38,342 bases of DNA from a virus, in IMG/VR virus record IMGVR_UViG_3300028802_000042, positions 1-38,342 of that record; one strand, given 5' to 3'. Made by a program: the position numbers and the translations under genes. Shown in pieces: positions 29,405-37,257 of the stretch (within the stretch, counting starts at the first letter, position 1; every line of letters starts with the position of its first letter). Below the pieces are notes generated by a model that had not been told where the DNA came from, did no database searches, and was given only the letters and a program-made list of their open reading frames with translations.

Positions 29405-31368
29405 GTCGCGACCTCGCCGCCGCCGAGCTGGTCGTTGACGCCGCGTAACAAGGTCGTAAGCCGCTCGACAAACGCATCACCCATGCGCTTGCCGGTCGCG
29501 CTCGGGTCTTCGGCGTCGCGCGGCTCGATGACGATGTTGACGCCGCCGACTTGAATCGTGGTGCCCGCTTGCTTGGGCCCGCCGCCCGAGCTCGACGGCA
29601 CATCGAGCTTGGGCGGTTTGATGAGCGTCTCGACCGATGAGTTGACCTCGGGCGCGGTCGCGTTGATGCCTTGCTGCAACCCGTCGCCGATGGCCTCACC
29701 GTACGCCGCAAAGACCTTCGAAGGGCTCGATATGCCGAGCGCGTCTTTGAACGTCTTCGAGATGCCGTGCGCGAGGTCGGTAAACCACTGGGTCGCGCTA
29801 TCAAACGCGCTTGTGATGCCCGCCCATATCGCCTTGCCGAGGTCGGTCCAATCGATTTCTTTCCACAGCAGATACAATTGGTGAAAGAGCTCGATGACGA
29901 GCCATACCGCGACGCCAATCAACGCGAGCCACAACACCAACGGCGCAGCTACGACAACCCATGACGCGGTCGCGGCGACGAGCGCCCACACGGGCGCGAC
30001 CAACGCCCAAAACGCGACGACGAGCTTCGCCATCAACGCAATCGTGCCGAGCAGCGCGAGCCCAGCGAGCAACGGCCCAAAAACCACAAGCGCCGCGACA
30101 CACGCTTGAATGGCAGTCGCACCGCGGTCGAAGGCCTCGGCGGCGGCGTCGACCTGCTTGACGGCGGCGAGCCCGAAAGTCTTTTTCCACCATATCATCA
30201 CGCTCAACACCGCGCTTTCGAGCTTGAGCGCGCCGTAAACCATGCCCAAGAAAAACGCCCGCCCGGTCTTTGCTGCCGAGGTGATGCTGTGCACGAACGG
30301 TTGCAGGATCGACGTCAACAACGTCTTGAGCGCTCGACCCGATGCCGTCGACTGCGAAAACAGTTTGACGACCGCTTGCACCGCTTTGCCGAGCGGCTCA
30401 ATGTCGAGCTCGTCGAAGAGCTTCGACGTCACCTCGCCAAACTTCTTTGCGAGCACCGTCAAGCTCAACATCTGTCGAGCGGCGATGCCGCCGAGCCGCG
30501 CCTTGACGTCGTCGGCGAGCTTTTTGACCGAGCCGCCCGTGCGCCCGATCGCAGTCGCCCAACCGGCAAAGACCTGTGCTTGCGCCTCGCCTTGGGTCGA
30601 TGCCGTGATCGACATGGCTTCGAGCGCGTCGCCGAGCGCTGCGCCACGTAGCCCCGCTTGATACAGCTGCTGTTGGTACCGGGCGGTTTCCTCGCGCGCG
30701 CCCGCCGTTGACTCGCTCACACGGTCGAGCGACGCTTGCATCTCTTTGGCGTTGCCAGCGGCGATGCCCCACCAATTGCGCACCTTGGTCAAGCCTTCGA
30801 GCCGCAAAAGCTCGCTGCGCCGTGCCTCAGCCGAGGCGAGCCCGTACTTGAGCAAGGCGCCAACCGCGACAAGCGCCGCCGCTGAGGCGGCGTAAAACGC
30901 CGCGGCGATGGTGCGCAGTGACTGCGCCGTCTTGCCGCCTACGACGCCCGCGAACTCATCCCAAGCGGTCGTCTGCTTTTCGGTCGCGAGCGCCGCGATG
31001 TCGACCGTGCCCTTGAGCTCTTTGAGATCCTCGATAAGGATCTCAATCTCTTCGACGACGACCGGGATCTCTTTCTTGCCGATGTCGGCGAGCACGCCGC
31101 CTTGGTTGATGAATGCGGCCTGTGACTGCGCGAGCGCCGCACTTTGCGCTTTGATCTGCGCGGTGAGCGCTTTGGACTGTACGGCAGTCTCGGCGCCGCC
31201 CGCTTTGAGCAGACGCGACGCGCGTTGCATCTGATTGAGCTCTTTGGTGCCCGAGGCGATCGTGTCGGCGAGTTCTTTGATCGACTTGGTTGACGCTTCG
31301 GCGCTCGCCGTGAGCGCCGACGAGTCGAGCCCGAGGTCAAAAACTGCGCTTTGTCCGGTGCTCGCCAT
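29401..31368 (-). CDS. tail tape measure protein
   Basis: A 655-residue tape measure. Residues 1-150 are coiled-coil-rich (Ala/Lys/Gln/Ser). Hydrophobic stretches lie at about 153-172 and at 425-500, the latter long enough for two or three membrane passes. The ISSPSKVFAAYGEAIGDGL motif at about 545-563 is typical of phage tape measures. It is short for a contractile tail, suggesting a tail of roughly 100 nm by the usual 0.15 nm per residue (family rule, not measured). It is next to the frameshifted chaperone gene, as in other tailed phages. Confidence 0.92.
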   Translation of the reverse strand: MASTGQSAVFDLGLDSSALTASAEASTKSIKELADTIASGTKELNQMQRASRLLKAGGAETAVQSKALTAQIKAQSAALAQSQAAFINQGGVLADIGKKEIPVVVEEIEILIEDLKELKGTVDIAALATEKQTTAWDEFAGVVGGKTAQSLRTIAAAFYAASAAALVAVGALLKYGLASAEARRSELLRLEGLTKVRNWWGIAAGNAKEMQASLDRVSESTAGAREETARYQQQLYQAGLRGAALGDALEAMSITASTQGEAQAQVFAGWATAIGRTGGSVKKLADDVKARLGGIAARQMLSLTVLAKKFGEVTSKLFDELDIEPLGKAVQAVVKLFSQSTASGRALKTLLTSILQPFVHSITSAAKTGRAFFLGMVYGALKLESAVLSVMIWWKKTFGLAAVKQVDAAAEAFDRGATAIQACVAALVVFGPLLAGLALLGTIALMAKLVVAFWALVAPVWALVAATASWVVVAAPLVLWLALIGVAVWLVIELFHQLYLLWKEIDWTDLGKAIWAGITSAFDSATQWFTDLAHGISKTFKDALGISSPSKVFAAYGEAIGDGLQQGINATAPEVNSSVETLIKPPKLDVPSSSGGGPKQAGTTIQVGGVNIVIEPRDAEDPSATGKRMGDAFVERLTTLLRGVNDQLGGGEVAT

Positions 31369-31383
31369 GGTCGGTCGCCTGTG

Positions 31384-31653
31384 TCACTTCGTTTTGGACA
31401 GCCCGTGTGCAATCGCTCGAATGTTTGCCGCAAGCTCAACGATGAGCAGTGCGCCAACGTAAAGCTTGATTTCCGTAGCGTCGTCGTCTGATTCGAGCAC
31501 GCGTCTGTCGCCGCCGAAAAGCATCAACACCGACTCGGCTGCGATAGCCGCGTTGCCATGCGCGGCTTTGAACCGCTCGGCTATTTTGAGCTGGTTTCGT
31601 CGGCGCCTCCTTTCGCGAGTAGCGCCACGGCGCCGTAAAGCGGTTGAGCCGAC
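31384..31653 (-). CDS. tail assembly chaperone, -1 frameshift extension
   Basis: An 89-residue frame without a start codon until an internal GTG/ATG, read one base back from the chaperone gene and stopping 15 bases before the tape measure gene. From residue 20 it is clearly protein-like (NQLKIAERFKAAHGNAAIAA, then VLMLFGGDRRVLESDDDATE and LYVGALLIVELAANIRAIAHG). Its first part overlaps the end of the chaperone gene. Such an arrangement is made by programmed frameshifting in many tailed phages, giving a longer chaperone that binds the tape measure. A shift at CCCGGGG would give a 214-residue product (125 + 89). Confidence 0.75.
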   Translation of the reverse strand, partial: VGSTALRRRGATRERRRRRNQLKIAERFKAAHGNAAIAAESVLMLFGGDRRVLESDDDATEIKLYVGALLIVELAANIRAIAHGLSKTK

Positions 31654-32027
31654 CCCGGGTACTCATCGAGTATCTCTTCGAACGCCGCGACGTCGGGATA
31701 CACGCGGCACTGCCGCACGAGCTTTTCAGTCGCCGTTGTGTCGGCGTGCCCGAGCTTGAGTTGTTCGTCCAAGTGCTTGCGCCACGCCGCGTTGGTCGGC
31801 TTTTTCAGCACGACCGCGCCGAGCCGAGTGCGTACGACCGTGAGCTTTTTGCCGACGGGCCCGTGCTCGCCTTCGAGCCGCTCGATGGCCTCATCGTCGG
31901 CGAGCGCCCGCGACTCGTCTTCGAGTTGCTCATCGACGGTCGGCTCGGCGCGCGTCTGGCGCGCTTTGGCGAGTGCCTCGCGTTTGGCTCGCACTGCGGC
32001 GAGTTTTGTCTTTGCGTCTTCGGACAT
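31581..32027 (-). CDS. tail assembly chaperone (short form)
   Basis: A 148-residue acidic/basic helical protein (SEDAKTKLAAVRAKREALAKA; LEGEHGPVGKKLTVVRTRLG; EKLVRQCRVYPDVAAFEEIL) lying between tube and tape measure genes, the standard place of the tail assembly chaperone (lambda gpG, Mu gp41). It coats the tape measure before the tube polymerises. It ends at TAG (31581-31583); part of the ribosomes is expected to slip to the -1 frame before the stop. Confidence 0.85.
   Translation of the reverse strand: MSEDAKTKLAAVRAKREALAKARQTRAEPTVDEQLEDESRALADDEAIERLEGEHGPVGKKLTVVRTRLGAVVLKKPTNAAWRKHLDEQLKLGHADTTATEKLVRQCRVYPDVAAFEEILDEYPGSAQPLYGAVALLAKGGADETSSK
31653..31659 (-). promoter_or_regulatory. 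probable -1 ribosomal slippery site C CCG GGG
   Basis: The heptamer has the canonical X XXY YYZ form in the chaperone frame (C 31659, CCG 31658-31656, GGG 31655-31653). It falls just inside the open part of the -1 frame, which starts after a stop at 31663-31665. A seven-base stem (31629-31635 with 31601-31607) follows 17 bases downstream. A second possible slip point is AAAA at 31584-31587 beside the TAG stop, with AAAGGAGG upstream at 31607-31614. Confidence 0.6.
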
Positions 32028-32039
32028 GTTTGGTGCGTC

Positions 32040-32516
32040 CTACAGTGCCAAGGGCTCGTACAACGACAGACCGTTGCGGGTGATCCACATCGGTTGGAAC
32101 TCGATATCCTCTTGCAACCCGTCGGTGCCTTGCTGAAAGCTCGCCGAGTTGCTCACCCAAGTGCATCGCCCGAGGATGGCACTTTGTGCCGCCTCCGACC
32201 CGAGCTCGACAAACTGCGCCACCACTTGAAACTCCACGCCGCCGTAACTCGTACCCGATGGCGACAACTGCGCGAGCAACGTGCGCATCTCTTGTGTGGT
32301 CGACACATAGCCCGTGATTTTGCAAACGCCGGGCGTGTACTGGCCCGAGGTCTTGCCGCGCGGTATCTGCGCGTGACCCGCTCCCCATAGCAGCGCTTGC
32401 TCGCGCTTGTCGTCGTACGAAAGCGCGGTGAAGCCTGACAACAACATGCCGGCGACGCGCACTTGCAGCGACGCCCACGACATCTGAGACCCGTTGATTG
32501 TGACTTGGTCGGCCAT
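32040..32516 (-). CDS. tail tube protein
   Basis: A 158-residue tube protein directly after the sheath gene. It is beta-rich (VTINGSQMSWASLQVRVAGMLLSGFTALSYDDK; GVCKITGYVSTTQEMRTLLAQL; YGGVEFQVVAQF), with the length and order expected for Mu gpM-type tubes. The tube forms the inner channel through which DNA passes when the sheath contracts. The 14-base gap to the sheath gene and 12-base gap to the chaperone gene fit one late operon. Confidence 0.85.
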   Translation of the reverse strand: MADQVTINGSQMSWASLQVRVAGMLLSGFTALSYDDKREQALLWGAGHAQIPRGKTSGQYTPGVCKITGYVSTTQEMRTLLAQLSPSGTSYGGVEFQVVAQFVELGSEAAQSAILGRCTWVSNSASFQQGTDGLQEDIEFQPMWITRNGLSLYEPLAL

Positions 32517-32530
32517 GACGTGTTGTGTCC

Positions 32531-33991
32531 TTACGCGGCGGCGAGCACGCGCAGTGCTGGGTTGACGTACCCGATCGTGGTTTCGATGTACTCGACGTAC
32601 CCGAACGGCAAAATCCGCGCTTCGCCGGTCAACGTCTTGGTCGACAACACGTTGTCGAAGCGGCTGAGTTTGAAGTAGGCATCGCTCGCCATCGGTTTAG
32701 CGAGCAGCACGGCGACCATCGCGGCAGTCGCGCCCGCCTCGATTTCGAGCGCGACCGATTCCAGGATGTAGCCCGTTTTCTTGTTGACCTGCACACCTTG
32801 GTTGAGCCGCCGAATCAAGTACTGATACAGCGCATCTTCGCCGAGGTTCATGATCAACCGGTGCGGTACGAGATAAAAATCTGAGCCCGTCGCCGACATA
32901 ATCCGCGGGCGATTCACGTACACGCCTTCGGGCCCAACATGCGTACGCAAAGTCAGAAACCGTGCGTCGTCTAACCCCGGGTAAAGTGACTCGTCGTGAC
33001 AGCCTGGAATCGGGTTGCCGTTGTTGTCTGACAACCGCGCGCCCGGGATTTTGCCGATGTTTACGTCGGCGACGTCGACGTCTTCGTCAACGCTCGCGAT
33101 GAGCGGCGCCGCCGCATAGACGACCGGTGACTTGTACTGCCGACCCGAGACCGAGCTCGGCAGTTGCACCGCGCCCGCGCATATGGTGCCGAATGTGGTT
33201 GCGAAGTCGGCAAACGCCGTCGACATGCTCGACAAGTACGCCGCTTCGGATTGGCCCGCGATGAAATCGGGCAACGCCGTGTTGGCGCAGAAATACCGCG
33301 GCTTGTGCTTGGCTTGCAGTCCGACAAACTTCTGGTCGATCGTTGCCGCCGCCGCGGGCGTCACAGGACCAAGGATCGAGCACACACGCCACGAGATTTG
33401 CGATTGCCCGAGCGCATCGATCGCCGCGCTGTACGTGGTCGAATCCGGCTTGCCGGCGAAGCTCGAAAACGTGACGACGTCGCCGGCAATCAAAGTGCCC
33501 GCTGCGAACATGAGCTTGATGTTGGCGTCGGTGATGAGGAAAAAGTCATCGACGCCGAGCGCTTGCGGCTGGCTCGTCGTGAGCCCGTCGTCAAGGCTGT
33601 ATGTGATTTGAATCCCGGCAGCCGCGATCGTCCCGCCCGTCACGACCGTGACGACGACCTCATACGAGTCGTAGGGCAAGACGCTCGCGTCGACGGTGAC
33701 GACCGACGTACCCGTGACGCCCGTCACGTCGACGGCGCTGTACGTCGCCGGTGAGCCCTCGGCAGCTCGCACAACGCACACGGGTTGACCGTAGATGTCG
33801 ATCGCCCGGGCGGCGGCTTCGACCAAGGGGCCGGTGCCGAAGTTGGTTTTTAGATCGGCGATGCGCGCAAACGTCGCCGGCATGTTGAGCGGGCCGTCGG
33901 CGCTCACACCGATCAACGCCAGCAATCCGCCCGTCGCGAGATTGCCCAACGCGCCGTCGAGCTCGGTAATCGTAACCGCGGGTTGAGTCAT
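32531..33991 (-). CDS. tail sheath protein
   Basis: A 486-residue sheath protein starting at the ATG at 33991. The N-terminal LLALIGVSADGPLNMPATFARIADLKTNFGTGPLVEAAARAIDIYG matches the conserved sheath opening, and the C-terminal region (SDAYFKLSRFDNVLSTKTLTGEARILPFGYVEYIETTIGYVN) corresponds to the interlocking arm. It makes the contractile sleeve around the tube. The ATG overlaps the neck gene by four bases. The frame is open further upstream but lacks coding character. Confidence 0.92.
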   Translation of the reverse strand: MTQPAVTITELDGALGNLATGGLLALIGVSADGPLNMPATFARIADLKTNFGTGPLVEAAARAIDIYGQPVCVVRAAEGSPATYSAVDVTGVTGTSVVTVDASVLPYDSYEVVVTVVTGGTIAAAGIQITYSLDDGLTTSQPQALGVDDFFLITDANIKLMFAAGTLIAGDVVTFSSFAGKPDSTTYSAAIDALGQSQISWRVCSILGPVTPAAAATIDQKFVGLQAKHKPRYFCANTALPDFIAGQSEAAYLSSMSTAFADFATTFGTICAGAVQLPSSVSGRQYKSPVVYAAAPLIASVDEDVDVADVNIGKIPGARLSDNNGNPIPGCHDESLYPGLDDARFLTLRTHVGPEGVYVNRPRIMSATGSDFYLVPHRLIMNLGEDALYQYLIRRLNQGVQVNKKTGYILESVALEIEAGATAAMVAVLLAKPMASDAYFKLSRFDNVLSTKTLTGEARILPFGYVEYIETTIGYVNPALRVLAAA

Positions 33992-34866
33992 GGTGATTGT
34001 GTCCTTATCGGGCCAACTAGTTCGAAGACGATCGGCGAGGCGCCGACGACCACAGGATCGGAGGTAATCAGCTGGTAGCCCGTGTCGCCGTTGACCGCGC
34101 CGCCCGGCAACACCTGCACGTAAAAGCCTTGCACGAGCTCGTCGGCGGTACGCACCCAAGCGCCGTCAAGCACGACCGTGTACAGCCCATTCTCGCGCGA
34201 GTCGGCTTGATGGTTGACGAGCACGTGCGCGCCATCGAGGCACAACACGTCGTCGACCGTTTGCTCATCGGCAAGCACGAGCGGGCCGGTCGAGCACGCG
34301 GCGACCGCGATCGGTGCCTCGCCGACGATGACCTGCTCGGTCACATCGAGCTCGGTCACATCGATCACGCCACGCACCGGCGACGGCGCCGTCATGGCGT
34401 CATTCGATTGGTCGGCGATCGGCGACTGTATCGTCATCGTCACGACCAGGGCCGTGCCCGAGCGCCGCTCTTTGTGCAGCTGTATCCACTCGGGTCGCAA
34501 GAGCTCGAAGGTGCCGTGCGCGACGTAGGTTGCCGCCGTGTACCAACGGTCAAAGAGCTTGCGCGTCGAGCGCCATTGCAACAGCTCGGTCTCGGGCTCG
34601 ACGTCATCCGCCCAAGTCGAGATCAGCACGTAGAACGTTTCTTTGATGGTCGCGAGGTAGCGCGGCACACCGCCCGGTTGCGACGGGCCAATCATGTTGC
34701 CGATGAAGCCGCTTCGGTCGCCGGGCACCCACGCAATGCGATTGCGCGCGGTCTGTTGCTGCGCGGGCTCGCGCCAACCGAAAGGCTGGTAGCACTCCCA
34801 ACCCTGCGCATCGAAAAACGCGCGCACGCCGTTGTACAGGTTTTCGAGCGCCAAGATTTCGGTCAT
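33988..34866 (-). CDS. neck/tail-completion protein with extra C-terminal domain
   Basis: A 292-residue protein. The N-terminal half (1-160, ENLYNGVRAFFDAQGWECYQPFGWREP to YVAHGTFELLRPEWIQLHK) lies where Mu-type phages carry the tail-terminator or neck protein. The C-terminal part (about 195-292) holds an NGLYTVVLDGAWVRTADELVQGFYVQVLPGGAVNGDTGYQL block, a repeat type usually found in fibre proteins, where VLVN...TxNGxY...ADxGW is common. Such an extra domain on a neck protein is unusual and may decorate the collar. It overlaps the sheath and gpG-like genes by four bases each. Confidence 0.75.
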   Translation of the reverse strand: MTEILALENLYNGVRAFFDAQGWECYQPFGWREPAQQQTARNRIAWVPGDRSGFIGNMIGPSQPGGVPRYLATIKETFYVLISTWADDVEPETELLQWRSTRKLFDRWYTAATYVAHGTFELLRPEWIQLHKERRSGTALVVTMTIQSPIADQSNDAMTAPSPVRGVIDVTELDVTEQVIVGEAPIAVAACSTGPLVLADEQTVDDVLCLDGAHVLVNHQADSRENGLYTVVLDGAWVRTADELVQGFYVQVLPGGAVNGDTGYQLITSDPVVVGASPIVFELVGPIRTQSP

Positions 34867-35267
34867 GGCGTCGCCTCGACCGTGCGCTGGTACTCGGCGT
34901 CGAGCACTCTGCGAATCTCAACGATGAGCTCGGGCGGCAACTGCGGCTTGGTGAAAATCACCGGGCGCTTGGTCTTGCCTTTGACGAAGCCGTGATGGTG
35001 CCGCGCGTCGATGCCGTGGATCTCAGTGATGACGTGTTGCCCGATCGCCGTCACGGTGAGCGTCTGGTCGGCGTTCACGAGCGGGCGTGCCCCGTCGTGC
35101 TTACGCGGCGCCCATGGCGTGCCGTACGGGTCGGTGCCCGCGGCGATGGTCTTACGCAAGTGCGCTTCGACGACCTTGGCGACTTGGGGCGCCGCGCGCA
35201 GTGCGAGCGTCTCGAGGTCTTTGACCTTGCCGATGAGCTCTTCGAGTCGGGTGACGGCGGTCGTCAT
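34863..35267 (-). CDS. virion morphogenesis protein (Mu gpG-like)
   Basis: A 134-residue head-tail protein, from the ATG at 35267 that overlaps the DUF1320 stop. The DPYGTPWAPRKHDGARPLV and DARHHHGFVKGKTKRPVIFTKPQLPPELIVEI blocks are characteristic of Mu gpG/HK97 gp10-type virion morphogenesis proteins, which join the neck and the tail. The frame extends to 35330 but the extra N-terminus is only an Arg-rich read of the preceding gene. Confidence 0.85.
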   Translation of the reverse strand: MTTAVTRLEELIGKVKDLETLALRAAPQVAKVVEAHLRKTIAAGTDPYGTPWAPRKHDGARPLVNADQTLTVTAIGQHVITEIHGIDARHHHGFVKGKTKRPVIFTKPQLPPELIVEIRRVLDAEYQRTVEATP

Positions 35268-35749
35268 GAAAACGTGCCCCCACCGTTTGAGTCTTCTTCG
35301 CGCCCGCGGCGGCGTTGCACGCTCATCCAAACATACGGGCCAGCCTCGCTGTACACGTGCGGCGCCGCATTGATGATGCCGGTCGCCCGTGTGTCTGCGC
35401 GCAGCGGCAAGTCGAGGTAACCGTTCTCACTGTCGGCGGCTTCTTTGAGCTCGTCCAACGTTTGCGTGTACTGCTCTTGATAGGTCTTGGCGTCTTCGTC
35501 GGTCGGCGAAAAGCCTCGACGTAGCCACACACTCATCGTGACGAGCCGCGCAAGCCAACCCTGCAACACGAGCGCGTAAGGCGCCTTGAACGGTGCGTCG
35601 TACCGCTTGCGCAATCGCGCGTCGATGAATGCCGAGCCCAACTCGAGTTGCGCTTCGATGAAGCCGGGGTATTGCGTGTCGATGCGCGCGACGAACTCCG
35701 CTGGTACCAGCGTGTACAGTTGGAACTGTGCTTGCGTTAGGTAGGCCAT
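35264..35749 (-). CDS. DUF1320 family head-tail connector (Mu gp36-like)
   Basis: A 161-residue protein of the DUF1320 group: MAYLTQAQFQLYTLVPAEFV, IEAQLELGSAFIDARLRKRYDAPF and LQGWLARLVTMSVWLRRGFSP are the typical blocks. It corresponds to Mu gp36, thought to join the head to the tail. It follows the capsid gene by 36 bases and overlaps the gpG-like gene, consistent with the Mu-like order. Confidence 0.88.
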   Translation of the reverse strand: MAYLTQAQFQLYTLVPAEFVARIDTQYPGFIEAQLELGSAFIDARLRKRYDAPFKAPYALVLQGWLARLVTMSVWLRRGFSPTDEDAKTYQEQYTQTLDELKEAADSENGYLDLPLRADTRATGIINAAPHVYSEAGPYVWMSVQRRRGREEDSNGGGTFS

Positions 35750-35785
35750 GGAGTCACCGCGCGCGCCGTGTGCCGTGTGTGCGTG

Positions 35786-36805
35786 TCAGGTCGCCTTGAC
35801 GCGAAACAAGCCGTAGGGATGCAGCGGCAAAAGCCCGTTGCGGCCTTTGCAAGTCCACTGCAGTTTGTCCGCGCGCTCGAGCTCCGCATCGGTCATGCCC
35901 GAGTTGTAGCGAACGGCAAACGGTTGGCGATTGCTGTAGATGAACGCGGCTTCTTCGCCAACGAACTCGGTTGCGAGGTAGTACGTCGAGTCGCTTCCGT
36001 TGGTGAATGACGCGCTGAGCTCATCGGCGGCGATCGGTTGCCCGATACCCCACGATGCCGCCAAGGGCTTGTTGTCGGCCGTACCGCCGCCGCTCACCGC
36101 TGCGCCCGGCAAGAACGCACCCATAACGAGCTGCACCGCGCGACCGTACAGCGCGGGCGGCACGATCAACGCCTTGATGCGGAGCTTGCGCGGGTAGCCC
36201 GTCGGCGTCTTGAGTGACTTGATGTAGGCAATCGCCTTGGTCAAGTTGATCGCCGCGGCGTCCAGTGTGGTCGCGCCGCCGATCGGCAACGCGCCCGGGT
36301 ATGAGCCCGAAGCCGCGCCCGTGAGGTCGTTTGCGTAGACGCCGTCAGCAGTGTCGACGCCGTTCGTGTAGTGCGCCGAGTTGAAGTACGTCAACGCATC
36401 GTACGTGACCGGATTCGCGAGGAGCGCGGTCGCCAGCATCTGTTGCGGATGGTGCGCCGTGAGTTGGCCGATTTCGCCGATCCACTTGGTCGCCGACTGC
36501 ACGCCGTTGCCGTCGAGGTCCGACAGCTCGGCTTCGGTGAGCTCCAAGCCCGACTGCGTGTACTCGTTTTCGACCGCGGTGTTGAGGTAGCGAATCTCGT
36601 CGAAGTCTTTGAAACCGCCTTTGTACCCGCGGTGCAACTTCGCTGACTCGAGTGAGAAGTACACGATCTCTTTGAGCGAGCGGCTTGTGCTCTGGTAGGT
36701 GCAGACCTGCCACCAAGCTTCGTCGTTGAGCGCCTTGTACTTCTGGTCGAAAAGCACACGCATGTTCGACTCGAGTGAGCCGAGGAATGCTGGGTCGATA
36801 ATCAT
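35786..36805 (-). CDS. major capsid protein (Mu gpT-like)
   Basis: A 339-residue Mu gpT-type major head subunit of the HK97 fold. Family segments seen are SLESNMRVLFDQKYKALNDEAW near the N-terminus, YTQSGLELTEAELSDLDGNG in the elongated loop region, LRIKALIVPPALYGRAVQLVMGAFLPG, and the C-terminal FVGEEAAFIYSNRQPFAVRY. There is no separate scaffold domain inside the gene; the upstream protease/scaffold supplies that. The start is at the ATG at 36805. Expression is the highest of the late operon in most phages. Confidence 0.9.
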   Translation of the reverse strand: MIIDPAFLGSLESNMRVLFDQKYKALNDEAWWQVCTYQSTSRSLKEIVYFSLESAKLHRGYKGGFKDFDEIRYLNTAVENEYTQSGLELTEAELSDLDGNGVQSATKWIGEIGQLTAHHPQQMLATALLANPVTYDALTYFNSAHYTNGVDTADGVYANDLTGAASGSYPGALPIGGATTLDAAAINLTKAIAYIKSLKTPTGYPRKLRIKALIVPPALYGRAVQLVMGAFLPGAAVSGGGTADNKPLAASWGIGQPIAADELSASFTNGSDSTYYLATEFVGEEAAFIYSNRQPFAVRYNSGMTDAELERADKLQWTCKGRNGLLPLHPYGLFRVKAT

Positions 36806-36840
36806 ATGGCTTTCCCTATGTCCTTGGATCTGATGTTAGG

Positions 36841-37254
36841 TCAGGGCGCCGGTGCGTCGGCGGCGACTGGAGCGGCGATGATGCGAGGCGCGATGAGCAC
36901 TTGCGCCGAGTTGGCTTCGACCACGTAGCCTGCGACTTGACCCGCGGCGGTCGTCACGGTTGACCCGTTGAGGTAGTTCGCGCTCGTGAACGCGAGCGAT
37001 ACAGCGCCGCCCGTGTCGTTGGTGAACCAGTACGCTTGCACCTCGGCGAAGAGCCGAACGCCGACCTTGGTCGTGCCGTCGCCGGTCACCGTTGCCAGGA
37101 AGTGCCCGACCGCGATCGTGGTGAGCGACGGCGTGATGGTGAGCTTCCCAGTCGCCGGGTCGCCGAATGCGACGTTGCCTTGCACGGCGGCATCGGCCGC
37201 TTTGAGTGCGAACGAGTACTGACTAATCGAAACGTGGTTGATGAACCTAGCCAT
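36841..37254 (-). CDS. capsid decoration/stabilising protein
   Basis: A 137-residue beta-rich protein (FINHVSISQYSFALKAADAAV, AVGHFLATVTGDGTTKVGVRLF, VSLAFTSANYLNGSTV) with an Ala/Pro-rich C-terminus. It lies between the protease/scaffold and capsid genes, the usual place for a small decoration protein. No exact family is recognised. The ATG at 37254 lies three bases after the protease stop. Confidence 0.7.
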   Translation of the reverse strand: MARFINHVSISQYSFALKAADAAVQGNVAFGDPATGKLTITPSLTTIAVGHFLATVTGDGTTKVGVRLFAEVQAYWFTNDTGGAVSLAFTSANYLNGSTVTTAAGQVAGYVVEANSAQVLIAPRIIAAPVAADAPAP

Positions 37255-37257
37255 GAC

